In this document: positions 39,338-51,060 of the stretch, one piece after another | Layout: each line of letters starts with the position of its first letter | Numbering within the stretch: the stretch's first letter is position 1 | Origin: Gracilaria domingensis | Taxonomy: Eukaryota; Rhodophyta; Florideophyceae; Gracilariales; Gracilariaceae | DNA: 64,000 bases | Direction of reading: 5' to 3' | Assembly (NCBI GenBank): GCA_022539475.1 | Contig: VCMS01000012.1 | Coordinates: 434,001 to 498,000 of the forward strand | Notes under the pieces: generated by a model | Databases searched by the model: none | The model's input: the letters and a program-made list of their open reading frames with translations, nothing else | What the model was told of the DNA's origin: nothing | Position numbers and translations under genes: made by a program

Positions 39338-41045
39338 TCATGATGATGATCATTTCATGCTGAAGTGTTCTCACAGGCTTACAAGTGCCAATGGGCTTTT
39401 TGGATCTCCGCGTAACGAAGCAGAACACACTGAGAAGTAAGAATGCTTTACAGGAGCGGTGCTCACATCAGAAGAGCGGAAGTGGCAGCCCAGAGAAGTG
39501 ACCTTAGCGCAGCTCACAACTGATCGCGTTCGTGTTTTGCGTCTTGTTGCTTCTGATTGATGGGAAGGTTTTGAGATTTGGGTGCGCTGCAGGAATTAGG
39601 CAACATGTACTAGTACTGTTACAGTACGAAGTATTTTGATGACCATTATCTAACAATTGTATAGCGAAGAGGTTAACAGTGCAGAAGAAACGTCGACAAG
39701 TGATGGACAGGATTTGACAACGACCCAAAATGTATTTGGGCCTTCCTGACGAGAGAGAACTCCTGACAGATGATCTCCCTTGGTTCGGAATCGGGACTTG
39801 GGACCTCAGTAAAGAGGAGAAAGAAAGAAATCCTATGAGAACATCGTCGAGACGAACCAGTGTCCTCGTAAGCATCAAGAGTTTGTTAATGAGGCTTTAC
39901 TGAAGTGGCCGCAACACTTTTCTGAGAAACTGTGCCGAACGCTCTCTTTCTCTCTTTGCAGGTATTCTAGCCTAACTCCGGCATAGTATAGGGCGTTTCT
40001 CGTGAAAGAAACGCTCCCTCACTAGGAAGCCCAGTACCTCTCAGGCCACTTTTTCAAAAACCTCACCAACAGCTAAACCCCGACGTTCGCGCAATATTGG
40101 CAAACATAGGCGTCTCGACATATTTCGTTTGTAACACCTCAAAACCTGCTCAACACAAAATGTTCAACAGTATTCAGCGCTTCAGGTCGGCGCGCGCAAA
40201 TAAGTCTTTTCCTTTGAAGACTCAAAGTATCCTTCTGTCAAGAACGCCGAACACTTGGACGGCCACCTCTTCACCATTTCTATCACGGTTGAGTCCCTGG
40301 ATGAAAGATACACAAAAGTGTTTGTATATTTCTATGTATCCCATCTCTCTTGCTTTTCTGCGTATGAGGCAAGGGTTATTCTTAGTTGTTGATGATATTA
40401 CTATGGGCGGAAATGATGTTGGCCTTCCTACAAAGAGAAGCTTTTTTTGTTCCAGATAAAGTTGAAAATAGTCTTCTGCGCTCATAAAGAGAGGGAAAAA
40501 CATAAAAATAGATTTCCTCACTACTGGAAGAGGAAGCGTTTATGAATCGCAATCATTCCTGAATATACACCGTTTCATAGCGCAAGGACTTTTAGATCCA
40601 GAAACGCGCAAAAAGTCGCCGGCGAAAACAGTTTGTGCGAAAGACGACATTACCACATGGTTCTGGCCGGATGGTAATCGATGGGGGTGAGGGTAAGGTT
40701 GATGTGTATATCCAAAGGTGACAGGGTTAACCTCAAAAGAAGAACATTGTTCGGTTCTTATTGGACTCATTCGCATTGGTTGAAGCTCTTTAAGGCAACT
40801 CACGAAAACAATACAGTACGCTGCAGCAATCCGTGCCCCAAGATATACGTAGCAAGGAGACTGAGTCATCTTGGGGTTCAGCAAAACGAGAGGGTTGATA
40901 GACTTGCAAAAGTTGGCCTCTCATCCCTTTGCTGCTCTAAATTCAGATCCCAGTTGACTATGGAGATGTACCAGCGGTTTTGAAATGCAAAGCCAAAAGC
41001 AAATTCATTGTCCAGCGCTATCTGGAAAGTATAGACGATCAGCGG

Positions 41046-41180
41046 CAGGGGTTGGTTGCGATCGATTGATTGCGCAATCGATTGCAATCAAAGAATTGCA
41101 ATCACTCATTGCTTTTGGACAGTCTGGTTGCAATCAGATTGCTCGGTAACGACCAGATTGCAATTCAATTGCAATCAAAG
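41046..41180. repeat. Cluster of TTGCAATC words
   Basis: GATTGCAATC-like words recur at least five times in both orientations in about 130 bp (for example GATTGCGCAATC, CGATTGCAATCAAAG, GGTTGCAATCAGATTG, CAATTGCAATCAAAG). The cluster could be short tandem foldbacks or a binding-site array. Confidence 0.6.
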
Positions 41181-41440
41181 CTCGTTTGAAGGAGTCACAA
41201 AATCGTATGAAAACTACACCTCCACTTGTTGAGGCAATTTTGTTCTTAAGGGTCAATGAAAGGTTTCTGGACGCTGAGTTAGTTCAGAAAACTGTTTATC
41301 TGTTGAAGCATACTGATGAAAACGTTTCTGCTCAATATTGTAGTGCTTATCCCCATGCCCGCTGCGTGATCGAAATTGCGCACGCAGAGCCGAGTGATTT
41401 TACGCCAAAATGCGTGAATCGCTCTAAAATACGTGAGCAG

Positions 41441-41479
41441 CACTCTACAGGAGCGTGAACTTCACGCTGCTGTAGAGTG
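41441..41479. repeat. 19-bp hairpin with one mismatch
   Basis: Arms 41441-41459 and 41461-41479 pair except at one G/G position. Flanking CGTGAGC words extend the symmetry to about 41433-41489. Confidence 0.75.
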
Positions 41480-41562
41480 AGCTCACGCATTGATCAAGAT
41501 CATCACGCACATCCAGTAACAAACTGATCTTCAAGACCAAACCATGGTCAAAAATGATATCT

Positions 41563-42303
41563 TTATGACTCATTCGCGCATTCTACTTCCTTCTCCGCTT
41601 TGCTACGCAGTTGTTCTATCCCTTCGTCCGAAATTGCACCACGCACTAAAATTCTTTCTGTGTGCCAACGTCTCCAACACTTTGGACAAATAGCTTGGCG
41701 GCAAACGACACACCATTGCCTAACTTTTGCGCCGCCCTTCTTCTTAAAAACTTTTCCTCTCATCTTTAACGTGTAGTTGTAAGCACATAAAGAACAATAG
41801 GCTGATTTTCCCCTCAGAAGTATATGACGATTAAGAGCGGTCATTCTACGCTTCGCGTCTGCATCCCTGTTGTACTTTTCCACCACGTTTTTGACATATA
41901 ACTGCTTAACAAAAATGTTCTCAGACAGCCTAGAAGAAACTGTTCCCATAGAGCTCATCATATTCATATGATTTCTGTAGGTAGTTGCAAAATCTTTGGC
42001 AAAATGTTTTGCAAAAGCTGAAAACGTTAGTCTGCGAGAAACATTATGCCTGCTTTGCTGATAGCTTTCCCGCTTCAATGCAGATGTTTTGCTGATTTAA
42101 GGCAAACATCCAATTCTTTTTGCCAAGGAAAGACGAAACACGACACCAATATTATTGACTTGAGCACAAAGTAATCGTCCAATAATGCTCACAATGGGGT
42201 TCTCCGAAGAGTTTTTGTAGCAAAGGCTTTTCATGTTTCTGCTGAATTTGTCGACACCTCCTTTCAACAAGTTCCAGAATACCAAACAAGATGGCCTTAT
42301 CAT
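41563..42303 (-). pseudogene. PiggyBac-like transposase C-terminus, broken by a stop
   Basis: The minus-strand frame from 42303 has LLKGGVDKFSRNM, the GGVD-type motif near the end of piggyBac-like DDE domains. It meets an in-frame TAA at 42097-42099 and then continues in the same frame to 41563. The last part holds a cysteine-rich zinc domain as piggyBac proteins have: CSLC, then CVVC, then CPKCWRRWH. The catalytic Asp-containing front of the domain is missing here. With an internal stop and no front, it is called a pseudogene. Not a host-tamed gene as far as I can see. Confidence 0.6.
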
Positions 42304-43011
42304 TTTTGCAGGGGCAGGGGGCCGTTTTGCTCACAAATAGTTTTGTACGCCTTGCTCAAGTTATAAAACGATCCAAAAGAATATAAATCTGCAGCATAAG
42401 AGTCTGTCAACAAAGTATCATACGCTTTTGGTATGTGAGATGCATCCTTTCCAATCCACTGGAATGCAATTTCCCGAATGTAGGAAAGGCACATTATATA
42501 CGTAGCTATAAAAGCTTGGTTAAATTCAAGAATTTCAGCATATATGATACCTCCAATACCGTGGCTGCTACCCTTCGCAACGACGAACAGAACAGTTGGT
42601 TTCGCCACTACAGCTGCATGGTGAAGGCACTGCAGCCTGTATTCTGTAGTATGAACTACCGAATGAAACATGTTTGTCGAGTAGTCTGACTGTCCAATGT
42701 TAGTTATTCTTATAACCTTTCTATACTTGTCTAGAATTCTTTCTGCCGATTTGATTGTTTGCAACGACGTCATGGTCTTCACTTCTATTGCTGCAACGTT
42801 CCTTTGATCCCTGCTGTCTGTAATAACAGCCAGTCCATCTGGGCTCCCTGCCAGTAGCCTAGCAGTTTTTGATGCCACCAGTCCAACTGTCCATACTCTT
42901 TCTATTACAATCTGAGCCTCGTACTCGCCCCATCGATGCGATGCTGTTTGAAAGGCAGTGGCATTTGTAACTGTATTATTGCGGAGGAACTCTGGCAAAC
43001 GTTGCAGCACT
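42300..43011 (-). pseudogene. YqaJ/PD-(D/E)XK-like nuclease fragment, cut by LTR insertion
   Basis: A minus-strand open frame from the LTR border at 43011 to a stop at 42300. It carries GSPDGLAVI and then AAIEVKT, the D...ExK core of YqaJ-type (phage lambda exonuclease-like) nucleases; HRWGEYEAQ before it fits the family's first conserved Glu region. No ATG is available at the front, because the outer LTR (43012) begins there, so the N-terminus was probably displaced to the far side of the retroelements. It overlaps by a few bases, in another frame, the piggyBac-like piece downstream, suggesting one former gene or element with a frameshift. Confidence 0.55.
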
Positions 43012-44002
43012 TGTGTAGAGCAAAACCCTGCGCTAGGCGCGATGAGGAATCTCCACTAAGATGTCCGAGTCCTACTCCCTGGATGAGATAGAAACAGCGG
43101 CAGAACCCTCTGTCCGTGCTCGAGTCGCGAGACAAGCCGGGTGTAAGACCGGAGACGGTGACTGGATATACCTACAGAGGTGAAATGCAAAGAACGATGT
43201 AGATCCAGAGGTGAAGTGTGATCCGAACCTGGAGAGATGGAGAAAAAGGGGACCGTGTCAACGGGGGGGGAGCTCACGGTGCAACCCACCGGAGCGAAGC
43301 TACGGACCGTGCCAACCGGCGGAAACAGGTCCGATAGCGGAGCGACGCACAAGGGCGTGCCAAAAATATACCCAATACTGGGGCGGAAGCAATACCTGAA
43401 CCAGGTGAACGGGTGACAACAACAGTCACGAAAATGAACAACAAAATACAATGACAACAACAAGGGACCGATACAACGGTAGATAAAACAAAGGTTCCAG
43501 AGATGGCAAGATGCAAGCTTCCTAAGTGACCCTGAGGGGTAGTAGTGCCGAAACCAATCGTGGTTACTCTCCGAGGGGAGTGGTAAACCTACGTAGGCAG
43601 CTGTCTACTATAGCCCGATCCTGAACAGGACGCGACTCAGTTGTCCATTTACTCGTCGGCTCCAGGGTGAGATCACCCGAGTATATATACTATTACTACT
43701 ACGGTATCTACAATGCACACCTCCCGAGGGTCATACACGTGGACGACCCACTGTCAGGGTGTGGGGTATTCCCCAACGGGCGTGGCACAAATATCTAACT
43801 AGCCAACTCCACCACGTGGCCTACTATCACACCCACTAGGCACTTCCCATGCAGGGTCTACCTATTAAGGGTCCAACCAAACCATCCCAACAATACCCAA
43901 AATTAAGGGGAGTTTTCATAACTTAGCCACGTCACCGGCCATCAGTACCATCTCATTATGAGAACCGTGATGCATCCGATAGCGGAAAGCCGTTGCTCCA
44001 CA
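43012..44002 (-). repeat. Outer Gypsy-like element, 3' LTR (left end)
   Basis: Begins TGTGTAGAGCAAAAC and ends GCTCCACA, immediately followed by the polypurine tract. Length about 991 bp. It shares organisation and words with the inner 976-bp LTR: TGTG.GGCAAA-like start, TATACCTACAGAGGTGA, TACACGTGG near the end, ...GTTGCTC.ACA end. The other LTR is beyond the window, so the start is placed by homology and could be off by two bases. Confidence 0.7.
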
Positions 44003-44017
44003 TCTCCCCCTCCTTAG
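44003..44017 (-). other. Polypurine tract of the outer element
   Basis: Minus strand CTAAGGAGGGGGAGA, directly next to the 3' LTR, where plus-strand DNA synthesis starts. Identical to 45876-45890 of the inner element. Confidence 0.8.
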
Positions 44018-44071
44018 GTTCGAGCGCGAGCGCGAGCGCGACGGCGAAGTACCGACATCGGGAGTATAAAT

Positions 44072-44899
44072 ATGACGTCCCCTCAGGGTTCTACCGACCA
44101 CTTGGTTCTTCCACGCAAGCGGCTTTCGCCTCCGACTTCGAATATAACTCCTCCTTCTCCTCCGATACCTCGGCGTTCGCTGCCAGTCTCAACTGCTTCT
44201 TCTCCTCCCTTAGCAGGAATGAATCCGAACCCGTTCCATACCAACCCGCTCCCGGGGAACTCGTCGTCAGCTCCGCAAGCGGCGTCTGAGGTGCCCTCGG
44301 GCAGTGCGTCACAACAAGGACATCCTCCTCAAGGCCCCTCCAAATACTTTGGTGGGTTTCAGTCAGCTCCTCTCCCTCAAGGGAATCCGTACGGTGGTCC
44401 GCTCAACCAACCCTACGCGGGGTACAACCATCTCGGATTCTTCCCTTCTCAAGCGCAAGCTCCTGTCCCGCAAGCGGTGGCTCCTTTCAGCTTCTACGAG
44501 GCGTATCCCCATCCGGGTGCTCCTCTTCCGATGCCTCCGGCTCCTCCAGTTGCTCCTACTCAGCAGGCTTTCGATCCTAACGCCATTGCTTGGAATGCCG
44601 AGCAGGCTGTCCCGTTGACGGTGAACCCCCGTGGGTGGATTAGTCGTGAGTCCCTCGTGAATCGGGATATACGCCGCGAGGGCCTTATCTTCTCCCGCGC
44701 GCCGTGGTTCCACCCGACAGCGGTTGCCGATGAGGCTCTCATCGATTCTTACGCCGTGAACGGAATGCTTCCAGGTGGGATCCCCCGAGATGCAGTACGC
44801 TCCCGCGAGTGGCGAACCCGCATTGCGGTAGAACCTCACTTGCTCCGATGTGAACGCGGGGAGTCCCTTGACCAAGCGCGTGGGGAGATGGCTCGTTTG
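44072..44899 (+). pseudogene. Outer element antisense ORF (aORF), N-terminal half
   Basis: An open frame of 276 codons from ATG 44072, just inside the outer 3' LTR and on the strand opposite to pol. It is cut at 44899 by the inner retrotransposon; the frame then reads seven LTR codons to a stop (44921-44923). Removing the insertion and one TSD copy makes it continue in phase at 56863. The first ~170 residues are P/S/Q/A rich. From about residue 185 the conserved core begins (GWISRESLVNRD...SRAPWFHP). There is no zinc knuckle, signal peptide or membrane helix, so it is neither a normal gag nor an envelope. Function unknown. Confidence 0.8.
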
Positions 44900-45875
44900 T
44901 GTGGGGCAAACTCGGAAGAGTGAAACCCACCAGACTGTCCGAAGGTCCGCTCTCGTGAGAGATGGCAGACCAGTGACAGAGCCCTCTGTACCACCGTAAC
45001 TCGGTTGTAAGGCCGAAGTGGCAACTGGCTATACCTACAGAGGTGATAGGCCACGTGGTGAGGAAACGATGAGAAACTCCAGAGATGGGGTGGTATCGGC
45101 AACGATGAAACACGACCAACGACAGGTGTAGTCCCGAGAGGGAAAGCAACAGAAAACAACAACCAAACAACACCCACACGCGACGGGTAGGGCCTCCTCG
45201 GCACTGTGCCCGGAGCGGGGCGAGATCCTCCAACGGTAATGCACGGGTTTCCGTAAACACGGCAAAACTCTATACAGAGTCGGATCACTTCGTAATCTAG
45301 TCCTATACCTCCTCGGTACGACCCTCAGGTCCCGACATCAACGACAGATGTTCCTCAAAGGTACCGAGAGGGTAGGACCACCGTAACCAGACGTGGCTAT
45401 ACTCGCGAGAGTGATAACCCACGTAGGCGGTTGGCGCCAGAGCCTCACTCGTGTAGAGTCCACTCAAGAGAGCGCTACTCGACAAAGAGTTCACTTAGAA
45501 GTGCCCGGGTTGACTTTACAAAGGTGCTCGCGACGACGAGGTCGAGCTCACCTAAGTAGGTCTAAACTAACTATGTACACGTGGTGCACACCCGCAGGGG
45601 TCCGTACACGTGGCTAGCCCAGTGTCAGGCACCTCAGGTGCACTACCTATTGTCCCGTAATATGCACACACACGGTGGTGTAGTACACGCGTCCACCTAG
45701 CGGTATTGGCCAGCAATGGCAACCCTGATTACAGGTAACTGTGGGAAAGCCATTCCAAAAAGTAACCGCCAAAATTGGGTCCAACTCATAACTCTTCGAG
45801 TGCATCCTCGTATCACTCCCCTGAGTATATGAGGCGCATCATCCTGATAACCACGCAAACATGCGTTGCTCTACA
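44900..45875 (-). repeat. Inner element 3' LTR (left copy)
   Basis: TG...CA ends. Differs from the right copy at about 45562 (T/C) and 45860 (C/A) only, by eye. Preceded by GTTTG. Confidence 0.93.
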
Positions 45876-45890
45876 TCTCCCCCTCCTTAG
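45876..45890 (-). other. Polypurine tract of the inner element
   Basis: Minus strand CTAAGGAGGGGGAGA adjacent to the 3' LTR. Confidence 0.85.
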
Positions 45891-45954
45891 AGCCGAGAAC
45901 GACTTCGAGGCTGAAGTTTTGTGCGAAACGCAAGTACGTAAATACGTCACAATC

Positions 45955-47809
45955 ATGAGCGGTACCAACTCCTCGGTTTCTATACCTCGCAAGCGCGATA
46001 CACACTCAAGCGAACAGAGTATTCAAGTATCCGAACTCGATCACAGTACATCATCTGTCATTCCGATGAACCCGAATCAGTTTCCTCATCACCCGACGGG
46101 TCAGGCGAGCGCGTCGAACTACCCTCAGCCCGGGTTCTGCGACGGCTCCACTGCCTCAGTCTCAACCGATGGTCCCGGTGAACGTTCCGTTATGGAATTC
46201 AGCGCAAGCGATGCCGCTGATGGCGAACCAAGCTGGTTGGATATCGAAGGAATCTCTCGCAGTACGCGATCCACTCCGTGATGGGTTTGCGTTCAGCCGT
46301 GCACCGTGGTTTCATCCGGTAGCTGTTAACGATGACACTCTCCTGGAGTCGTATGCCGAAAACGGCTTCCTACCGGGGGGTCTGCCGTTAGCGGTAGTGC
46401 AATCCCCAGAATGGAAAGTTCGTATAGCGATCGACCCGATGCTCCTCCGGTACGATACCCGCGAGGGTGAGAACCTGAACACCGCGCGCGCGGAACACGC
46501 GAAGTTGGCGTACAAGAAACTCAGTCGAGTGCACCTCGAGCACCTGGTTCCACCGTCATATGGGTTCGATACTCCGTTCTACCGTACTTTCGGTGAAGTC
46601 CGATATGGAGACAACTTGGCGACGTTCGACCATGCGCGGTACGCTGGCGATGGCCCGTCCACATCGAGGTTGATGTTGTGCTGGAATCGGCCCATACTCC
46701 GAGCGGAGTTCCGTTATCTTCGCAAGAACGCTTCCCAGGGTGGGTTCGTCAACCGCATTCGGTTTGAGCGGAAAGTTCGTTCCCGTCATGGGTATCTGAT
46801 TCCGTACCCGAATATCGAGACCGAGAGGTACAGACCGCAGGCCTTTGTTGGACGGTTCCCTCCTCTACCAGATTGGTGGCGTGATGTGGAGGTACCCAAA
46901 GGGTGTTTTGCAGAACTGCCTCCGTGCTTGAGTTACATCGGCTCCCGATTGATCAGCGATCCGCGTTCAGGATGGTGGGGTCTGGTAGCCGGCGAGTGGG
47001 AGGCACGCGTAGCAGCGTTTCTCCTCTGGGAGGCTTACGACAACTACCGTGTTTGGTATATTCCGCCGATGCTTCGCAGCATTATCCGCTCGCTGGATTT
47101 GCACACTCCCTTGGGGTCCGAAGAGAACGTGGATGAGATCCATTACATCTTGGATGTTATCGATGCAGTCGATTGGGAAACGGTGCCCCGTTCGCAGCGT
47201 GGGAAAGGTCCTCGTCGTCACTACGACCGCTCACCCGGTAGGAGACATCCCACCGCAGGAGATTTCGTGTATTACGACCCATGGGAGGGTACGATGACGA
47301 CTAGCGCATATGCCGAGGGGGCAGCGAACCAGCCACGGTCGATTCCAGACAGTCACCCCGTTGGGTTCATGTTCAGTGACAACTGGGTCGCCCCAGTAGA
47401 TCTGGATGATCCGAACATGGATACCGGTGGAGAGGCGGCGGGAGCACTCGTCGAGATGGACCAGGAGTTGGTGAACGACCTACCGGTGGCGAATCAGGTG
47501 TTGCACGCCAGCGGCGGGGTACCCCAGGCTCCTGTGGGTTGGAATGTTCCGACTCAAGCGAGTGTTCCCGTGGTGGGTCCGGCCCCTGTAGCGGCTACCG
47601 TTCCTTCGGTCCTTCCGGCCCCGACAGCTCCGGTCGCTCGGGGAGATTCTCCGGCGAACATCGCGATGTTGCGCGCCAGTCTCCAGAACGCTGGAATTAT
47701 CGTGCCCGATCATCTCACCACTATGGCAGGGATACTGGCTCACGCCGTTCCGCACCCTTCGCAGGGTCCCTCCGGTAGCGGCGGTGCCGGTCCCTCATCG
47801 GGGGTGTAA
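45955..47809 (+). CDS. Inner element antisense ORF (aORF), frame-shifted near its front
   Basis: Homologue of the outer aORF, on the strand opposite to gag-pol. ATG 45955 opens a P/S/T-rich N-terminus (MSGTNSS..., with IPRKR as in the outer copy's LPRKR). Homology then moves to the next frame, so a one-base change lies at about 46070-46140. The main frame has an ATG at 46169 and runs to 47809 (546 residues). The core, aromatic and charged, includes GWISKESLAVRD, FSRAPWFHP, ILRAEFRYL, LIPYPN and LPPCLSYIGSRLI, all matched in the outer copy. In a 72-residue stretch 45 positions are identical by eye, while the N-terminal and C-terminal tails differ. That pattern suggests selection on the protein. 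No known domain recognised. Confidence 0.75.
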
Positions 47810-48178
47810 GATGACCAGCAGGGCTGGAGGACTTGGTCCTTAGTATAAGATAGAAACAGTAAAACCATCTAGTGGTAACTTTCCCTTCACCCTTTTGCCT
47901 GTTCTCCACGAACTTGATCGATCTTCGATTACTTCTTCACTCACACTGTGTTCAAGTGTACTTCACTTCTTTGGTGCTTCTTCTACTCTAACCGTTTTAA
48001 ATCGGTACAACCGGCATTTCGGTATGCTCTTCTTTCTTTCTTCTCACTTCCTCTAGTTAAGTCTTCACCGCTTCATTGGTCTTCTTCCTTCATTCATCCC
48101 CACACAGAAGGGGTCAACTCTCCATTCTGAGTCTTCCGCATCGCGGTATAGTTGAAAGCTCCTCACCGGGAACGGTTC
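47810..48178. other. Non-coding gap between convergent ORFs of the inner element
   Basis: 369 bp, T/C-rich on the plus strand. It separates the stop of the aORF (+) from the stop of the chromodomain ORF (-), and probably holds both transcript ends. Confidence 0.5.
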
Positions 48179-48421
48179 TTATCCCACCTGGGCTTGGTCC
48201 AGGTTGGACGGCAAGGCTGACCGAGTGCGACGGTGGTATGAAACGATCTTCGACCTAGGTAGGTGCTCGACCGGCTCCATGGTGTCCTCCTCGGCGGAGT
48301 AGCCATACCATCGCACTTGGTACAGTACCGTCCCATCGGGGTCTACAACATGACGTACGATACGTTCGATCACGTATTCCTGCGGGTACACCTCGGTGTT
48401 TGACTGCTCTCCTTCACCCAT
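48179..48421 (-). CDS. Small stand-alone chromodomain ORF (inner element)
   Basis: 80 residues from ATG 48419-48421 (MGEGEQSNTEVYPQEY); the frame is open further upstream only with non-ATG codons. The chromodomain covers most of it: YVIERIVRHVVDP, then YQVRWYGYSAEEDTMEPVEHL. Compared with canonical domains the W of W-E-P is M here (TMEP); the outer copy keeps TWEP. Chromodomains of Gypsy elements normally sit at the integrase C-terminus and steer integration to heterochromatin marks. Here about 690 bp and a stop codon lie between the integrase frame and this ORF, so it is either a separate protein or joined by splicing. Confidence 0.75.
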   Translation of the reverse strand: MGEGEQSNTEVYPQEYVIERIVRHVVDPDGTVLYQVRWYGYSAEEDTMEPVEHLPRSKIVSYHRRTRSALPSNLDQAQVG

Positions 48422-49114
48422 TGTGGTTTCGTACCTTCGAGGGTGGCGAGGTGGTGGCCGGCTAACCTCTAGAGGGGTTCCTCTTGGACTTAACCAGTCA
48501 CGACTCACTAGGAGTTCCTCGCTGCGCGACAACTACAACTTACGCCAGGGGCGTCCAATCTTCAACCTGAAAGGTTCTTCTTGAAGTACTCTCCTTCTTG
48601 AGTCTGACGAGCTTCGGCTCGTTTTGGTTGAGCTTCCAACCGTCCAACGGTAGCTTCGGGATTCTGAGCTCCCTCTTGCTATCCAGAAGGATCGTCCGTG
48701 CGACGGAGAACGGGCAGGGTCTCGCTCGTGCGCCATGGAGGCGGATTGACCAATCACGGTGCATATCGCGGCCTTCTGGTTGGCCAGGCGATGGCACGTG
48801 TGAGCCACGAGTTACCCTAACAGGTGTCCGTTCGCCTACGGTTGGCGACCGTACATCGTGCACCGTGCACGTGTGGTACTCGCGCACGCGACTTACTGTC
48901 AGCAGTTCCCCGCGTCGGCGGTACTTTTCATACGTCACCACGTCACACAACGTGTTACTCTCCACTTGGGTGTGTCATGAGTCCTCTGCCACGCGGCGTG
49001 GGTGCACCATCGACGGTTTCCAAACTCGTACTTCGTACTTCACTTTTCTAAGGTTGTTTTCCCAAATAATACGCGGGTAAGTACGACTTCTCGTTTCCTC
49101 ATACCACGGCGTGG
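48422..49114. other. Spacer between chromodomain ORF and integrase
   Basis: 693 bp. Minus-strand ORFs here share short peptide ends with the outer copy (VAHT near the start, IGRPxRxL at the end: 48533-48808 against 58870-59175) but little between. A GTAAGT follows the last of these on the minus strand. It may be a leader or intron; not called as a gene. Confidence 0.4.
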
Positions 49115-51060
49115 TTAACACCGGTCGGTAACATTGAGCTGATCTACCGCTTGCGGCTCTGCGTTCTCCGGGAAGCCCGGGTCTACAGATACTGTCTTCT
49201 CCGCTCTGCGGGTGGTGACCTCACTCAGTTGTGGTGTTCCCGACGGGGTTACGTTATCCACAGCGGTGTGTACCCCCTGGGTGGGTCGTGTCGTTTCCAG
49301 CGCATTGCTCAACGAACTCGACGGAGTATCACCACGAGGTACAGCGCCTCGGCGCACCACAACGCTATCGGTAGAGACCGCGAGATTGGTGGCGGTACCT
49401 TGCGACACAGTGTGACCGTGCGACGCCGGTGTAACGGGTTCCGTACTTTCCTCCCCCTCCTTAGGCGGTGGCACGGGAGCCACGACGTCCGGTGGGGGGT
49501 CAACTCTAGTTGAGTTTTCCTCTTCGTCTCCCGCAACGGGTTGTGCTACCCGCGTGGGTGATTCTGTCTTTGGTAGATCCGATAAGCCGCGATCAGGGCG
49601 GAGAGTCGCAGGGCGCGAAGATACGACCTGTTCGTCCCCTGTAGCTTCACCCAGTTGGGTGTTAACGTGAACGTAGGGTGGTGGGGCCAGCGCGACACGG
49701 TCTAACGATATCCGTTCGTGGAGATTATTGATATCCAATACTACGGTATCGTCCGTGACGGAAATAACCTTGTAGGGTCCTTCCGCGATAGGCGAGAGCT
49801 TGTGGCGGCGTTCCTTCTCCGGATTATAGTATTCTTTGCGGAGAAATACCATATCGTCTGGTTTGACCTTTGGTAATGGGGTCTTAACCTTCGCATCGAA
49901 GTTGCGCTTATAAGCGGCCTGCGCCTTATCCATCGCTGTGCGAGCGACCGGTACCATTTTGGTTAACCAATCCTTCCAAGCGTTCCTGTATAACCCAACA
50001 GACGGGTACGTAGAAAGCGTTTCTTGAGCCTCGATTGCAACCGGTGGCGGTACTCTTGACAATACCAACTCAAAAGGTGCTAGCTTCGTTACCCGGTGGA
50101 CTTGGGTGTTGTACGCATACGTAATAGCGTCCGTATACAAATCCCAATCCTTAGGATGATCTGCCACATAAGATCTTAATGCATTCAGCATGGTACGGTT
50201 AAATCGTTCTACCTGACCATTTGTTTGGGGGTGGTAGGTGGTCGTAAATAAATTCTTGACACTCAAGATCCGACAGACGTCCTGGAAAAACTTCGACGTG
50301 AACTGTGAACCGTTATCTGATAATAGATGAACCGGTGGACCGTACACAAAGACCCAGTGGGTGACAAAAGCTTGTGCAACCACGGTGGCCGTAATCCGTT
50401 TCAGCGGGACTGTCCGTACCAACTTAGAGAACCGATCGGTGATAACCAGAAGGTATCGATTACCTCTTGCGGTTCTGATCAATTCACCTAAGATATCGAT
50501 AGCGATAAACTCCAAAGGAGACCGTGCTGGGAACAGCGTTAACTTCTTCGAGTACTTACGAAGTTTCACGTTATTCTTAGCGCACTCGGTGCAAGAGCGT
50601 CGTACTGCGTAGCAGTCCAATGCCATTGACGGCCAGTAAAAATCCCTACGCAGGGTCAAGTATAGTTTTCGACCTCCTGGGTGGGCTCCTACCTTCACAT
50701 AGTGTGTCATGACCAACACACGGTTTTGCAGCGAGTATGGGACCACAATTTGGGTATACGCTTCGACCAACCTAACCAGGTACCCCTGATCGTTAACCTG
50801 AAAGGGTATACGATCTCCTCCATTGAGACGAGCGCGAATTCGCGTACAAAACTCATCCGTTTGCTGTTCTCGGATCATCTCCTCGGGAGTGATGGGTACA
50901 AAAGATCCAGTCAAGGGATCCAACTTCTCAGAAGTGAGCAGGATGTCGTCACAGATGTCATCCGACAAGGATTCGACCCAACCTGCTTGTTCTTCCACCA
51001 TAAAGCATGGTATGTCCAGATCGTCAACTGGTGCCGCTTCTGCATCTGTCCCAAGCGGGA
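49115..51060 (-). CDS. Pol C-terminal part: integrase (inner element)
   Basis: Continuation of pol after a one-base frameshift near 51058. An HHCC zinc domain is present: H..H in HYVKVGAHPGGRK and CX2C in RRSCTECAK. The catalytic core follows with D in IAIDILGEL (around 50490), D in LLSDNGSQF (around 50315) and E in GQVERFNRT (around 50210). A GPY/F-like domain (GPYKVISV...LDINN) is near 49700-49780. The tail of about 190 residues is P/E/T/V-rich and contains the KEGEE encoded by an internal polypurine tract copy. It ends without a chromodomain. Confidence 0.88.
49451..49464 (-). other. Internal polypurine-tract copy 1
   Basis: Minus strand CTAAGGAGGGGGAG, the same 14 bases as the 3' PPT, inside the integrase tail and read there as K-E-G-E. 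Confidence 0.75.

Larger units (their letters stand above)
39058..41562. other. Intergenic 2.5 kb with several foldback repeats
   Basis: No gene is recognised. It contains a 22-bp perfect hairpin (39293-39337), a cluster of TTGCAATC words (41046-41180) and a 19-bp near-perfect hairpin (41441-41479). Such structures suggest worn MITE-like elements. Confidence 0.55.

Noticed and set aside
45393-45617. 74-codon ORF repeated at 56375-56599
   Set aside because: Identical only because both lie in the two LTR copies; no coding evidence.
44072-47809. aORF as a retroviral-type envelope gene
   Set aside because: No signal peptide, membrane helix or cysteine pattern, and it is on the opposite strand to gag-pol.
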